From Apoda limacodes (lineage: Eukaryota; Arthropoda; Insecta; Lepidoptera; Limacodidae), in the NCBI GenBank assembly GCA_946406115.1, contig OX291547.1, positions 5,089,001 to 5,153,000 on the forward strand: 64,000 nucleotides of DNA, read 5' to 3'. A model generated the notes under the pieces. That model was not told the DNA's origin. It did not search any database and saw only the letters and a program-made list of their open reading frames with translations. Numbering within the stretch: position 1 is the first letter of the stretch; the number at the start of each line of letters is the position of its first letter. Made by a program: the position numbers and the translations under genes. This document shows, piece after piece, positions 48,501 through 62,157 of this stretch.

Positions 48501-50771
48501 TATGTCTCTTATTGGTGAACTAGGTGCTATTGTTATCCAATTGTTCCAGTACACCTCCATATCGAAGGAAGACGTAGACAAGCTCCGTGGCTGGTATGAG
48601 GAGCTGTTGACTGATCTCCGACCAAACGCTGTTGGCCTGGTCGATGCGTTTGATCTTCCTGATGAAGTAAGTCACTAAGTTTAATAAAAATCAATTAAGA
48701 AGCAATTAAGACATCTCAGTACAGATACATTCTTTATAAGCAGCGTTGCAGCAATATATATAGGCTTACCCTTTGTCAAGTGGTTGGGGAAACGAGGCTG
48801 CTTCCCTTATTATATGGTGTGTCTAGCCCATTCTGGGGATAAAAAACGTGTAGATAGAAAAACATTATGGTTTTTTTTTTTTTTTTTTTTTTTTAATACC
48901 ACTAAGGTGGCAAACAAGCTTACGGCCCGCCTGATGGTAAGCGGTCACCGTAGCCTATGGACGCTTGCAACACCAGGGGTATCACTTGCGCGTTGTCGAC
49001 CCTTCAGAAATCTAATAACTTCTTTCTTGAAGAACTCCATACTGTAGTCCTTGCAGAAAACCTTGGCAGGGAGCTCATTCCACAACTTAAGCGATCGCGG
49101 GAGGAAGTTTCTCTGAAACCGCACTGTACGCGACCATTTAGGTTCTAAAGTGTGAGAATGAATTCCCTGCCGATGGCGAGCGGTGCGATGGTAAATAGTA
49201 GCCGTGGGCATCATTTCGAACAATTCCTCAAAACACAACCCATTGTACAAGCGGTAGAACACACACATTGAGGCAAAGTCTCTCTTCAGACTTAAGGGCT
49301 CGATACCGCAAGTGAGTTTGGAATCGTCGACAATTCTCACAGCCCGTCGTTGAACCGAGTCAAAAGGGCCAAGCTGGTATCCGGGTGCACCTGCCCAGAA
49401 TATTATAAGTATTATAACAGTTTAAAGGTAAATGCAATTTTTGGAAATTTGACATTGAAATTAAGAAAAACAAAGTCAACGTGAAAAAGACTGCAAGGAA
49501 AATTTTGTGTTTTATTATTGGTTTTGTTAAACACATGATAATTACTAAGTGAAGTTTCTATATTTGTTATTTTTATTGCATGTCAAAATTAAAAAAAATT
49601 GTTATATTCACGACATACATATTTTAATAAAAAGGATTTTTGAAAATCCAGTCACTGATAGTGTAAATTATGGAATGAAAATTGTACCTATAGGAAAATA
49701 TTTTTAAAGCAATTCAGGTACCTTATTAAAATTTAGATAAATAAATAGACTGCAATACCAATAATAAAAATGTTGTTTAGAATTTCTCAATAATCATCCC
49801 CTGTTAGTAAGGGTTTGAATTTCGTGATGATAAGTTTATGGAACCATTGTATATTAATCGACTTAAGAGGAAATATAGACCCAAGCAAATACATATATAA
49901 AATAGGTATTTGGAATACAATTGCTGTCGCGTAAAGACTTGGTCCAAGACACCTATGTGCGATAGGGACAACTGTGCCATAGGCTAATTATACCTAGTCA
50001 CAATCATCAAATCGGTCATTTGTAATTTCTACTTTTCTCCTTCAAATCTCAACCGAATTACTTATCTAGGAAGTTAATGAAGTATTTATTCTATGTCTGT
50101 ATATTTTCTTTCCATAAAATTAGATTACATATTCGTACACGTCTGGCATGTCTGAGGATGTCACAAAAAAGAGGCAATTGTTGCAGGTTCCAATTTATAC
50201 AAATAACATTTAAAAAAATTAATTGCGCATTCAAAATAAAATTATAAGTCTAATGCGAAAATTCAGGGAGGAAACAACGGAAAACGTTTGTATAGGTAAA
50301 AACAGCCTAATATATCCTCTTAAGTACTTGGAATTTTAGACAAAACACTTTACAATCTAAATTAGTAATGAAAAAGTTCTATCCTAAAAAAAAATCTAAA
50401 AGGTTTAGTGTTTATATAAGTTCAGGTATAATTCGCGCCACGTAATTTGAACTAAAATGACGGCCGTCTGCGCAGGTACAGTACGGAGAAATGTACTAAC
50501 GAACCAAAAATGTGTTACTGCGCAGGTTCAACTTACGTGGCGCTATTTATTACATATGGAAAGGTGCAGCGGAGTAAGTACTAGTAAAGGACTTAAATTC
50601 TAAGTTAATGAATCCTAAATGTTACAGGTGCTGCGTTCAACCCTGGGCGCATATGACGGTCGCGTGTATGAACAGCTGATGAAGGAGGCGCTCAAATGTC
50701 CTCTCAACGCAGAACCCGTCAACCAGAGTTACCATAAGTACCTTAAACCCTTCATGCAAGGAAAACTGTGA
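39530..50771 (+). CDS. ACOX1-like: ACOX gene A second copy, exons 4-13 (5' truncated by duplication)
   Basis: Ten exons recur at +32,084: 39530-39653, 39741-39985, 40909-41069, 41155-41317, 41401-41591, 42053-42202, 42565-42670, 43664-43816, 48550-48666, 50628-50771. All splice sites and the stop are kept. Exons 2 and 3 are absent because the duplicated unit starts in the intron after exon 3. Two of the nine differences seen between copies change conserved residues here: Gly to Val in RGLETT (39561) and Arg to Gly in IRRQSK (41044). Upstream on the same strand lie gene B exons 1-4, which could supply a 5' end. It could be a truncated pseudogene, the 3' half of a hybrid gene, or an assembly duplicate. 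Confidence 0.82.
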
Positions 50772-53700
50772 TTTTTTATTAGAAATGAAAAATACCGAAT
50801 TTATTTCTTTTATTTATTACAAAGCTGAAGTAGAAGACAACCATTTTAGCACTTTCTGAACTAATCATCTCACTAAATGTACCTAGCCAAAATTAAAAAC
50901 AAGACAATAGATTTTCCTTACTAATAGTCAATGTTTTCAAACCTACCAATTGGACTCTATTGTAAAATTACCAATATTATAAATGCGAAAGTTACTCTTT
51001 CTGTCTGTCTGTCTGTCACGATTAAACCGCTGTACGGATTAAGATTAAATTTAGCTTTTATTCCCATAGTAATAAAAAAATTGAGGCATCTATGCCATAT
51101 GTTGGGCATTTATCCCCAAAATCAGTACTGCTAAAAATAATTTATTTTTCGCTTTTATTTAATAGTTACACTTAATAACTCTTCATCGTTATGAAGGTTA
51201 AAGACCCGGTTTTCATTATAAATAAAAGCTTGTTTAAATACTTTGGCTGTTTGGAAATGCCAATTTCAAAATGTGGTACAACTATCCACTCGTCAACAAC
51301 GAAAAGTCAACAACGTTGAACAAAAAAATAAAGGCACCGCTACAAAATTACCCTATGACTGGCTGGACAGCACCTGACTAGCAATGTGTGCCGACATAGG
51401 CACAAGTGTATAATCGATTAGGCTGTAAGTGAATTTGAAAACCTTGAATTTCGTAGTTGGCCTTCGTTGTCTTGCTCCCTATACCTGGCCGTCCCGGTTC
51501 AAGATGACTTAGTTTTACACTGAGAGTTCGTAAAAAAAAAAACTGAATGTAGCATTAAGTTGCTGATACCTTTACTGTTTTGTGAAATGTTCACGATTCC
51601 TTTCGAAGAAACGTCGCATTCAACGGAACCACTGAGAGAATAGTGGGCCTACGGCCATTTCTGTCGCACCCACTGCATCTTCAGGGTTTGTAAAGCGAAT
51701 ACACAACTGACGTGAAATGACCCGTCTGTCCAAAGAATTATGCAATCATCTTTTTTTCCTTCATTTCTTTCTTTCGTTACTTTTGTTGGCAAATCCTCAA
51801 AAGGAAACACCCACTGTGTAGATTGTCTTTTAGTTTCGGTTTCGTAACAATATATCCAATTTTTATCACTCGCGACGATGTCAAATACAGCATTCCAGTC
51901 ACTCACTTTATTAGTTTAAAATATTGTGTATAATGTATGTGTTTAAAATTAATTTTATTTTGTTGAATTCGAATGATAACAAAGTTTCGACATCACGCTA
52001 TGCAGTTGCAATTGCAGAAACCGCGCGACACTACATATTAGTGCACACGTATCTACATGACCTGTGACGTCACTGAATGTAATAAAATGTGGTTTAAGCA
52101 AATGTTTTTGTGTAGTCGTCAAAAGGATATGTTTTTGTGTAGTCGTTAAAAGGATAAATTAATATTTTCATAGGAAAGATGCAGTCAAAAGATAACCTCG
52201 AACCAGGATTTGATTAACCTGCGATTCTAAGATTCCTTAAACTTTTACGAATTTTATTTCTATAAATAATTTTATCTTGGTCTGTTTTGTAATAAATTAA
52301 GGAGTGATTCCAGCAGCGAAGATATGAATTGAGCATCTGTAGAGTTACTAGAAACGGCACAAAATGCCGAACTGAGTTTTCTCGCGATAAGTATGGCTAA
52401 TAAAAGTTGACTGTACGCAGTAAGACATTCAAAAGGCGCGTAAAGTATTTCAGAGCCTAAGGATAATATTGAACTATCTAAAATTTTAAAACTAGTAAGT
52501 ATGTATGCCTACATAATGTTGGCTATGAACTATTTAACAGAAATTATTTTATATTGAAACTTATTCTTGTAGGTATATATTTACTGTAGTGAGGTGAAAA
52601 TAATGTTTCGTAAGGCTGCCAAATTATTTGGGTCTTATGTCTTCAAATGTTTCGCTTTGCTCAGGATTCAATTAAGGCACTTGCGCCAGATATGTATCAA
52701 CTTTGCAGCCTTGGAAATAACAAATAACTATTGTAAATATAGCCTTGTTAATATGTTTTCTTTAAAGACTTAGAACCTTCAGCGAGTCTCAAACGAAGAA
52801 TGCTTATTTCGATGTATGTATATTTATCATGTATTTTTAATTCTATGAAGATTTGTGTATTTGTATTTGTAAGATTGATGTACTAGGACTTCATAAGATC
52901 TAAGTAGTTGTTTAACTATAATTTTGGAACTATTACCTTTATTATAATTTTATGAAGCCTTCTGTACATGTATTGGAATTGCAAACAGCAAAATGCATTC
53001 CATAAATATTTATTACCAAAATAGTCGTGGCCACAGAACCTGTAATGTAGCACTCAATAATTATGATATAATTGTTTTAACCGAGCCATGGTTAAATGAA
53101 AGTGTTTCCGACGCTGAGCTTTTTGATAACCGATATTTTGTATTAAGAAAGGATAGACAATCTTCAGGGTTTCATAGCAAGGTGGTGGAGTGTTGATTGC
53201 TGTTTCGAAGCGGCTATCGGCTAAACGTATGACGGAATGGGAAAGCATGTGTGAAGATCTATGGGTAGTGGTTGATATTGGACAGACAAGGTCAATAAAT
53301 AAACTGGCAATTTGTGCTGTTTATCTCCCACTTCCAGTACAAAATCTCGTATTGGAACATTTTATTGAAAATTGTTACTTAGCTTTAGAATACCATGAGG
53401 GTCATACATGATTAATTGGTGATTTTAACCTTAGTAGTATTGATTGGAATGTATTATATAGTGGATCAAATTACCATACCTCATCAGTAAATCAGATGCT
53501 TATAGATTTTAGTTATGTAGCCAACCTCAAACAATGCAATTACGTATTAAATAATAAGCTAGATTCTAGATCTTGTGTTCGTGGACCTGCCCAACCTTAG
53601 AGTTACTTCATCTGGCAATACTTTATGTTCAATCGACTCCCTACATCCACCCTTGAATATAGCTATAAATATAACGATAGACAGCGTTAAATACCTTTAT

Positions 53701-56700
53701 ACTAGACTATGATGCAATTTACGATAGCCTTTCAAAATAGATTGGTGTGAGTATTTCAAGGACTGCAGTGATGTTAATAGTATGTTGGATAAAATTTACA
53801 TAACCTTCCATGATCTTATAAAGCAACATATCCCTCCTACTAAACATCACAATGGCAAATACCCTCCTTGGTTTAATAAGTCTCTTATCAAACTACTGCG
53901 AGAAAAACACAAATATAAAAATCCGATGGATGAGTTAGCCTATTTAAGACAAAGTAAGCGATGCAAAAGACTAAAACTCGGTACAACAGTTACATTGAGG
54001 ACATAGAAAATAAAAATTGTATGAACCCTTAAAATTTCTGGTCGTTTATTAAGTTAAAAAAGGGTGGTTCTAACTCATACCCTAAAATCATGACACACGG
54101 TGAAACCTTTAAATCAGAAGGTAGTGATATTTGTAATTTGTTTGCATCATCGTTCTCTCTGGTCTTATATTAATGTAAGCAGAAGCCAAGAAACATCATA
54201 CTTAAATGATATTAGTCAAGGTAGCTCTAGTTTTGCAAATGTTCAAATCTCATTAGACCATAGAGTAAAAGAAATAATCAATTTAGACGTATCTAAGGGA
54301 GCAGGCCCAGATGAGATTCCCCCAATCTTCACCAGAAAAAGCTCTGATAACATAGCGTAACCCCTATTTCATATCTTTAATAAATCTTTAGGTTCCGGTG
54401 TTTTTCCCCAGAAATGGAAACTGGCTAAAGTAGTACCTACATTTAAATCTGGCGAAGAATATATGGCTACAAATTACAGACCTGTCTCAATTCTCTCAGC
54501 AATGGGCAAAATTTTTGAATTCAGTATCTGCCCACTTGTCCAAGCACATTTTCACCAATTTATCTCGGATCATCAACATGGGTTCGTGAAATGCAGATCT
54601 ACAGCTACAAATTTGGTATCTTTTGTCGAAAGTCTTGCCGAAGCAATGGACAACCGTCAAGAATTTGACGTTGTTTATACCGATTTTAGCAGGGCTTTTG
54701 ATAGAGTATCGCACCCAATACTTATAACCAAGCTTGCAGTATACGGTTTTACCGGATTATTTTTTAGACTGGACTAGGTCGTATCTAAGTTATAGATTCT
54801 TTTTTGTTGTGGCAAATGGATATCGATCTGAGTTGGTTGGCATACGTTCAGGAGTCCCACAGGGATCTCATCTCGGTCCAATTTTTTTAGCATATTTATA
54901 AACGACATGCCCAGTTTTTTTCACTCATTTCCATTCTTATTTGCCGATAATGTTGAAAAATGTTATTTTATAAACTTCACTCGCAAGATTAATGTTATTG
55001 TTTCTGGGTATAATATAAACGGTACGCCAATACGTGAAGTTTAATGTGTTAGGGATCTGGGTATTAATCTCGATAGGAAGCTGACATTTGTCCCTCACAT
55101 GGATAATATTATCAAAAGAGCGTCCAAGATGCTAGGTTTTGTCATAAGATATAGTTAAATGCTAAAAAAGCCAAAACCCAAAATACTCCTTTATAACACG
55201 TTAGTCTGAAGCATCTTTGAATATCGCACTGTTGTGTGGCGACCACATTATACACACATTTTGAGAATCGAGCGTATACAAAAAGTAATATTACAAAACG
55301 GGAAATTTCATATGCAAAAAGACTAAATTAATTTAAAATATCCTCTTTGCAAAAACGCAGAACACAATTAGATCTCATATTTCTATACATACTACTAAAC
55401 CATAAAATTACTTGCCCCCAACTTTTAAATAAATCCAATTACAGAGTACCTTTAAGGGCGCTTCGCCAACTTATTATCTCCGCTTGCTCCACCGTTTCGT
55501 TCAACAGTATTAGGACAAAGCTCTCCTGTCCCAAGACTTAGTAAAGCGACTGTAAGTTTTCAGATCTTTTTTTGACAACTTAAATAAGTTCCGCCATCAG
55601 TTGGCAGTAAACTTACCAAATTGAGAGTACTGTTTTTAGTTTTTATAATTTAATATATACACTTATCTATGTGTGTACATTGTACATATGTGCATACATG
55701 AATAGATGAAATTATAAATTTAAAATGTTTACGACTTTGTATAGATTACAGACTCTAATATAAGAAGTTCCCTTTTTCTAAATTTAACCCCAAGATAGTT
55801 TGTTGTTTAATCTTTGGATTACCTACTTATAATTTATATTGTTAATTAATGCTTAAATACTGTCTACCAGCAGTCTCATATTAGTTTAAAATTATTCTTA
55901 TGTTACTCCTTGATACTTAAGTTTCAATGCATGCAGCGTTAACCTATAAGTAGTTGTGCATTTAACAAGATGTTATACTTTTAGTATGGATATTGTAGTA
56001 TACTATATTTGTTATGATGTAACAACTGTTGTTTGACCATAAATAAATAAAAAAATATATATTATTTATCACTCTAGTAGCATGAAGCTTTCAAAGGCAC
56101 ATGTTTTTTTTATCGCAGTGACTAGAGTGACACCCGAACCAAACACTAGCAAGCATAAATAGTGCAGAAAATCTAGAATAACTAACATCTATTAGAATAC
56201 CTTTTTCCCGACGTTTCGGCTGGGTTACACCAGCCTTGGTCACGGGTAGACTACCCAAGGCTGGTGTAACCCAGCCGAAACGTCGGGAAAAAGGTATTTT
56301 GCCAAATGACGCGTTTAATCCCGTTTTATTATTTTTAAATTAGTAATGGAACGCGTAAATTTCAAAACTTATATCTATTAGAATACAAGTAATTTAAAAA
56401 GTAATTTACTACTTTTCTATAACATTATTTCTAAACAACTTTTCCATTTTATCGTTCAAACTATAAATTTCAATAGGAGGTTAATGTATGTTGACCCCGA
56501 GAAGAATAAATAATTAGTACCTGTTCATTCTTTAGGAGTTTATTTAGTGTCACTTCGTTTATTGCCACTGAAACGAAAGTAAAGTAACCCACAAATATTA
56601 AAAAAATAGGTATGATGTGTCAATTTGACTTCGAGAATTCGGTGCATAAAGAATGTTAAACTTTAGTTTTTATGTACAAGAAAATGTCTATTAAAAATGT

Positions 56701-57418
56701 ATTTCATTAATTATTTTATATAAGCCTTATAATAACATTTAAAGTCAAAAACCTTTAAGCCAATTTCTCAGTAGAGCCACAGAGCGAAGAGTTCTATAAA
56801 AACAGGTTTCTGAAATCAGTAGTTTGCTCTGAGCTTCAGAAATCATTCAGCCAGTCAAGCAGAATATATAATTTTATATGTGTGGTTAGATAGCTAAGAT
56901 AAGCACCAAACATTACTTTAGCGAAACGGCATGAACTAACTTGACTTTGCAGTGTAAAAAAATTTTCTAAGCATTTGACTACATTACGCTGTCGATGCTC
57001 CAATGGCAAATGTAAGTTTGAATATCGCAAAATATTTTAAGCAATTATTTGACTTTTTCTTGTCGTGCTGAGTGACCTTGTTCTTTGCTAAATTTCATGA
57101 TTCCCGTTACGGTGGTTACGAAAGGATCCTATAGGTTTTAATGAGTGGTTTTGCGAGTGTCATAATATGTGATATAAATGGCTGTACATCTTCTTGTAGA
57201 ATCTCACATCACAATCTGTAATTAATCATCGAAAGCGAGCTCATTATAAAGGCTAAATCTAAAACATTATAAGGATATACGCAATAGGTTAAATAAAAAC
57301 TAAAATTTGCGTTTATCACACTTTGTCTATTTAAAGTTTAACTAAAATTGTTCATCCAGTATTCACACGAAGCGTTGACGACGCATCGTTTGATATTATC
57401 AAATACACTTTCAGTAAA

Positions 57419-60400
57419 ATGTGTGACGTAAATAAAGATTTGCAAAAGGAAAGGGAAAAATGTTGTTTCAACATAGAGGAGTTGACGAATTACATTGATG
57501 GAGGTCCACAACAGACTATTGAGCGAAAAGAAAGAGGTAAATCTTATGTTTTTTAGTTGTGTATATGATATCATATAGTGTAGTGTAAATAGTATTTGAA
57601 AGCCAATGAATAAGTTGGATTTGGCGGAGAAAATGTCATCCATACAATAGCATAACTTCAAATTGACTTGCCAATTTAGCAGTCTAAATAGTAGTGTTCA
57701 ATCTTTAAATATAGATCCATCTATTACATATAATAAAATTGTAATAAAAAATGTGCATTAAATATTTTTTGAAAAAGCAATAAGTGATAAAGTAATGAAA
57801 CCGACGCCGAAAGGAGTTTTTAAATTGTTTATCTATTTGTCTCTGTGTATGTCTTAACTTCACGCAAAAGTACTGCACAGATTCTATTTAAATATGCAAC
57901 CACTAATTCAGGTTTAAAAGAATGGTAGCTGGATGGGGGAGGCAGAAGACCAGAAGAAATGGTGCACTCTAGAGGACGCTTCATGTCCACCAGTTTAAAA
58001 AGTGGATCAAGCAGACTTGGCTAATATAATGATTTAAATGAACAACATTCTACCAATTGAAATATTTTTACGGCTTACAGTATATATGTCGCAGCCATCT
58101 GGTTAAAATAGCCAGTTCATTGGACGCCTAGGCAGATCGTCAAGTATGGAAAAGAATGGAACAGAAATCGCACTGCATAAGTCATGTATGTTGGGTTAGG
58201 TTCAGTTTCCATTTTGTATTCTAGTTTGTACGTCCCAGCCAAGTTTCATATAATAATCTGTTCAGTTGTAAGTTAATTCCTTTTCTATATTTAACGATGT
58301 GCCTAGGCGCCCAATTAACTGGCTAATTTAACCAGATGGCTGCGACATATATAAAACCCCTGATTTGATGTCGTACTGTATCCGCTGTTTTTTCTTCTTT
58401 TGAAATATGTATTTTATACCAAAAAAAAAACCGAGAAAATCTAGATTTTCCAACGAGCGTTCAGGTGCTAGCGCCTATCGAACGTGGGAGTTGGGACTGT
58501 GTCTCTTTTTCCACTTTGATAGTGTATATGGTGGACCAGTAGTATCCAGGGACCTATTCCACGAAGCTTTCTGCAAACTCTTTACTCCGCAAATTCCACT
58601 CTTCAGTCAATATTCTGTTTCAAAAATCCTTTTGAGACTCAAATGATGAGTTTCTGGACACTTCTTTTCCCCAAAGGCTAGTTTCCGAAGTGATGGTGGT
58701 TCAAATTATGTGCATTTGTTTTGTTTTTTCAAGTGGCTTTTCGGGTGTGCGATGTCCGTTTAAATGTATATTATGTGCGTGTTTATGTGATGCACCCGCT
58801 CGCTATCGGGCGGCCAAACGAGGATTGCAACGGATAGTGATATATGAATATCTTTTTCTCGGGAGTTTCTTCGTCACAGAATGAATGAGGACTTTTAACG
58901 TATCACCTGGCGCCCCTACCCCCCTATGCAATCTAAAAACAATAAACAATTGAAATATTACTTGGGATTTGATTTTTATTTTAATCAAACTATTTACATT
59001 GTGAAGCTTGTTTGTTAAGTGTTTCAATACAAAATATATATTTATTTCTTAATTCACTATAATATTATGTTTCGTTTGTAACTTTACAAAGAGTACCTAT
59101 TGGACGCAATAAAACAGTAAAGTAAGTAATTCGTTTGGAAATCTAGTTGTAGTTAATTCACTTCATTCGATAGTTTCCTAGAAACCCATTCCAATAAAAA
59201 GATTTTGAATTTGATAAGCGAAAGATGACAACTCTTCATTTTTCACTTTACGTATTATGAAGAATGAAGAGTGCAGATTTGCAGAGTTGAATCGTGGAAT
59301 AGGTTCAAAAAATATAAATAAGTTGTAATTGGTTTTTAGAAAACATTTTGCTGGGTAACAGAGATGCGTTTGAAGACGTTCCCGAAGAGTATTTAAGCCA
59401 CAAAGACAAATATGAGGCAGCAATAAAAAAATCAACGGTCGCATTCAGCTCGGTGCGTAAGATGCAGGAAGAAGGAAAATCCAGTGTTACAGATTACCGG
59501 TAAATAATTTTAATCCACACTAATATTATAAATGCGAAAGTGAGTTTGTCTGTTTTTCCTTTAACGTTTTAACAGAGCATTCAACATAGCTAACGGATAT
59601 GCTACTTTTTATCCCGGAAAATTCAAAACTTCCTGCAGAAATGACTATAATTAATTATCACGTCGTTGATCTATGGATTTTTAAAAATCGTTGCGTTAAG
59701 AAAACCGTAATTCAGGGAAATTCTTCTTTTTTTGCTAAAACACAATTGGTAAACTATTTAATTAGGCTTAATAGTATCTATTTTAGCTATGACGCGAAGA
59801 TAGACAATCAAATTTGCCTATAGAACAACAATGTGATAGCTAAACAGGAGACAACTCCCTGAACTTCCAAAGTTAAAAATTCTGTAACCCTTTAATTTGT
59901 TAACTGTGCGAGTTTAAAAAAATATGATAACATAATTTATGAATAGGAAATTTCATTGCAAATTGTTATGAACAAAATCAAATGGTTTATACATGCACAA
60001 TATTCTTTTGTAACGGAACCCGAATTTTGGATTTTGAATAAAAGTAAAACTGCAGAAGAACCGCCCTATTGACCAAAGGCCAAACACGGTACATTATTTA
60101 ATTGAGGAGTTCTCTGCTGCTTCATCATCAGACCGTTAAAGACATTTAGGGCTCTAGGTATTTGTCAAAACAAACGCAACGGGAATATCTTGTTTGGTTA
60201 AACAAATCCTATGACCACACTTTCTGGTTCCATTATCAGACTCTGGACTCAACTTAATTCTATAGGACTTGTCATGATTAATCCAACGAGCCGTGATTAA
60301 ACACGACGGGGCTATGTTCTGTAATTAAGAAGTTTCTATGTCCACTACTACTTAAAGTGTAGCAACACTGACCATGGGGCATATTTCAAGGAGCTCTTTT

Positions 60401-61930
60401 CAAATCTGCACTCTTCATCTATATATATACTAAACTAGCTGTGCCCGCAGCCCTGTCCGTGCTAAATTTAAAAAAATATGTAATAGCGGTGCTAATGGAC
60501 CGCAGCTTAAGGCCACTTAAGCTATTGCCTAGACGTTATTTATACTTACTAGATTGTTTTAGGCTTAGTCGTTTAACTGGCGGAGAAAATAACAGCCAAG
60601 TTATTTTTTAAATTTATATTTTGTAAATTGTTTTGTTTAGAGATTTAGTTGGAGGTCTCTTGGTCGCAGCGGCTACAAATAAAGACGGTACCCCATTAAG
60701 CTTGCACTACGTCATGTTTATGCCCGCCATATTGAGTCAGGGTTCAGAGGAACAGCAGGCGCAATGGCTTCCGAGGGCTTGGAACTGTAGCATCATCGGA
60801 ACCTACGCTCAGGTCAAACAGTTTTGACTTTTTAAAAAGATTTGAAATGTTCATTATGTATATAAATAATATTTTCGGTGGTGGCATAGTGGTTTCTGGG
60901 TTTGCCTACGTTCTGAGGGGAGGAGGTTCGAGTCCAGCATGTTCCAATGGATTTATTTCTAAAGTAGATTGTTTTTCACATCACTGACTTTTCGATGAAG
61001 GAAAAAAACGTCGTATTGCATACGTTAAAAAACGTAGGTATCTATGTGAAGTCCACAATAGGCACTAGACCTCATGATGGACAATGGCCTAAATCACCTC
61101 CCCTCTACCCGCAAGGTGAAGATAGTCTCTGCCCCAACATTGAGGACGTATGAGGCTAATAAGGATTATAAGGGATACTTCTTTTTTCTGTGGTTTCACC
61201 AACGAAGACTTTGAAATTATACTGAAATCTTAAAAGATTATGGTATCGGTGTTGATGAAGCTCTAGATGCAATCTATATCTCTAAGCCAAACATAGCAAC
61301 AGTAGTATATCCACGGTTATTTTCACATCACTATAAGTATACTTGTATAATTATTGTAGATCCCATTACGCTCGTCAGTCTGTACACCATTTTTTAAATG
61401 TAATTCATTCAAATGTTTACTAATGAATAACAATAATTTGGAATTACGTAGTTTTTATTCAAATTTTATAAAAAAAACTATATTTTACATAATGCAAATT
61501 CTAGTTATTATGTGATGGGTATTTTATAGTATTGAGGGCTTAAAATAATGGAAGTGACTATTTAAACACTTGTGCAAATTTTCAAAGCGTGTATTACATT
61601 TGATTGAGCGACGATCGACCCGTACTCATATCGAGTTGATAGTATTACAGAAATTACATTTCTGGCCTACATCACCCTTTTAATATTAATTTATGGTCTG
61701 TCAATACACATCTTGGAAATAGGCTTGTGTTATACAGGCTGATGTAAAGGATGGTGATGAAGAAAATAATGAATATTATTTAATTTTTGCATTTAATATC
61801 TTCCAGACGGAAATGGGTCATGGAACTTTTATTCGTGGGATGGAAACTACGGCCACGTACGATTCCGCCTCAGAAGAGTTCGTACTGCACTCCCCTACGC
61901 TCTCTTCCTACAAATGGTGGCCTGGAGCCT
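57419..61930 (+). CDS. ACOX1-like: ACOX gene B second copy, exons 1-4
   Basis: The exons are 57419-57536, 59340-59499, 60641-60812 and 61807-61930. I saw no coding difference from the first copy. If the duplication is real, this copy should continue past the retrotransposon, beyond the window, into the original gene B exons 5 onward and so be the complete gene B. Confidence 0.83.
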
Positions 61931-62157
61931 GTAAGTCTTCAAATTGTTATTTAAACATTTAACTTTATTGTAAGTTAAGAACAGCTTTGTAGAATCGTTG
62001 GGCGGTCGGCCGCTCTGGAAACTTTTGAATTCCTTACATAACTTTTAATACAAGTATAATAGTAAATTGTGTGGTGGTAAAGAAAAAATACCAACGAGAG
62101 GCTATTTAGGAGCCTGAGGCTTTAATGACTCGAGTTTGTTATTTCTGTACCGCATGT

